A stretch of 64,000 bases of DNA, from assembly GCF_012932145.1 (NCBI RefSeq), contig NZ_MWOK01000008.1:1-64000 (forward strand). Direction: 5' to 3'. The stretch comes from Acidovorax sp. SRB_14 (GTDB taxonomy: Bacteria; Pseudomonadota; Gammaproteobacteria; Burkholderiales; Burkholderiaceae_C). Positions 63,898 to 64,000 of the stretch are shown here, piece by piece; the stretch's first letter is position 1, and every line of letters begins with the position of its first letter. Below the pieces are notes generated by a model. That model was not told the origin of the DNA. It saw only the letters and a list, made by a program, of their open reading frames with translations, and searched no databases. The position numbers were made by a program, and so were the translations under genes.

Positions 63898-64000
63898 ACG
63901 CGGCCGCACCGCTGCGCTGGGACATCTTCTGCCAGGTCATCGACAACTATGGCGACATTGGCGTGTGCTGGCGCCTGGCCGCCGACCTGGCCGGCCGCGG
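63894..64000 (+). CDS. earP: EF-P arginine rhamnosyltransferase EarP, N-terminus (cut by window edge)
   Basis: Only 35 residues are in the window: RWDIFCQVIDNYGDIGVCWR, with the conserved D-N-Y-G-D-I-G start of EarP. This enzyme rhamnosylates an arginine of EF-P. It overlaps the LysR stop as ATGA. In betaproteobacteria efp itself usually lies close, beyond this window. Confidence 0.85.
   Translation, partial: MNAAAPLRWDIFCQVIDNYGDIGVCWRLAADLAGR

Overview
The window reads as chromosomal DNA of a GC-rich betaproteobacterium, most likely in the Comamonadaceae (Acidovorax-like). The evidence is the host gene content and order (dnaX, cytochrome b561, ffs, plsY, ybaK; prfB with its frameshift, pepN, fbp; hupB, tRNA-Val, ppiD, tRNA-His; uvrC, pgsA; earP), the Bug-type tripartite binding protein, and a dispersed palindromic repeat of the kind common in this family. 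Assignment to a genus is inference.

Layout. Positions 1-1895 are core: the start of dnaX (minus), a cytochrome b561 and the 4.5S SRP RNA gene ffs. A small element of about 2.6 kb (1890-4459) sits in the 3' end of ffs. It is bounded by a 10-bp repeat of the ffs end and carries recombinase remnants, a VOC-fold protein and a winged-helix/TIR-like protein, and it separates ffs from its terminator at 4467-4504. From 4520 to 18522 the DNA is core again: plsY, ybaK, an aldo/keto reductase, a LysR regulator with an iron/phosphonate-type ABC importer, an alpha/beta hydrolase, prfB, pepN and fbp.

A 34-kb genomic island fills 18561-52590. It is integrated in tRNA-Thr(CGU) and bounded by a perfect 50-bp direct repeat of the tRNA 3' part (18561-18610 and 52591-52640). 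A P4-type tyrosine recombinase lies at the right end and a DNA-metabolism set at the left end (HTH protein, replication-like protein, AlpA-like protein, AAA/primase-like protein). The cargo is largely defence or stress related: a type I restriction-modification operon with an embedded GIY-YIG gene and two divergent HTH regulators; an SOS cassette (SRAP protease, UmuD, UmuC) with a perfect LexA box; a PHP/SMC-like ATPase (TrlF family) followed by a nuclease remnant; an unusual envelope-directed operon of membrane coiled-coil protein, Rz1-like lipoprotein, secreted caspase-like protease and GH25 muramidase; a decayed IS481-family transposase; an orphan ATPase with a palindromic operator; an unknown nuclease-like protein; and a complete four-gene type II CBASS operon (CD-NTase, Cap2, Cap3, HNH-SAVED Cap5).

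The best candidate for an undescribed system is the caspase/spanin/muramidase operon at 38229-41793. Every product is predicted to be exported or membrane bound, the genes are tightly packed, and the parts resemble a phage lysis cassette with a protease added. From 52652 to the end the DNA is core again: an SSB-like OB-fold protein, tRNA-His, ppiD, tRNA-Val, hupB, a decayed tartrate-dehydrogenase-like pseudogene, pgsA, uvrC, a Bug binding protein, an HMG-CoA-lyase-type enzyme, a CaiB-type CoA transferase, a LysR regulator and the start of earP.
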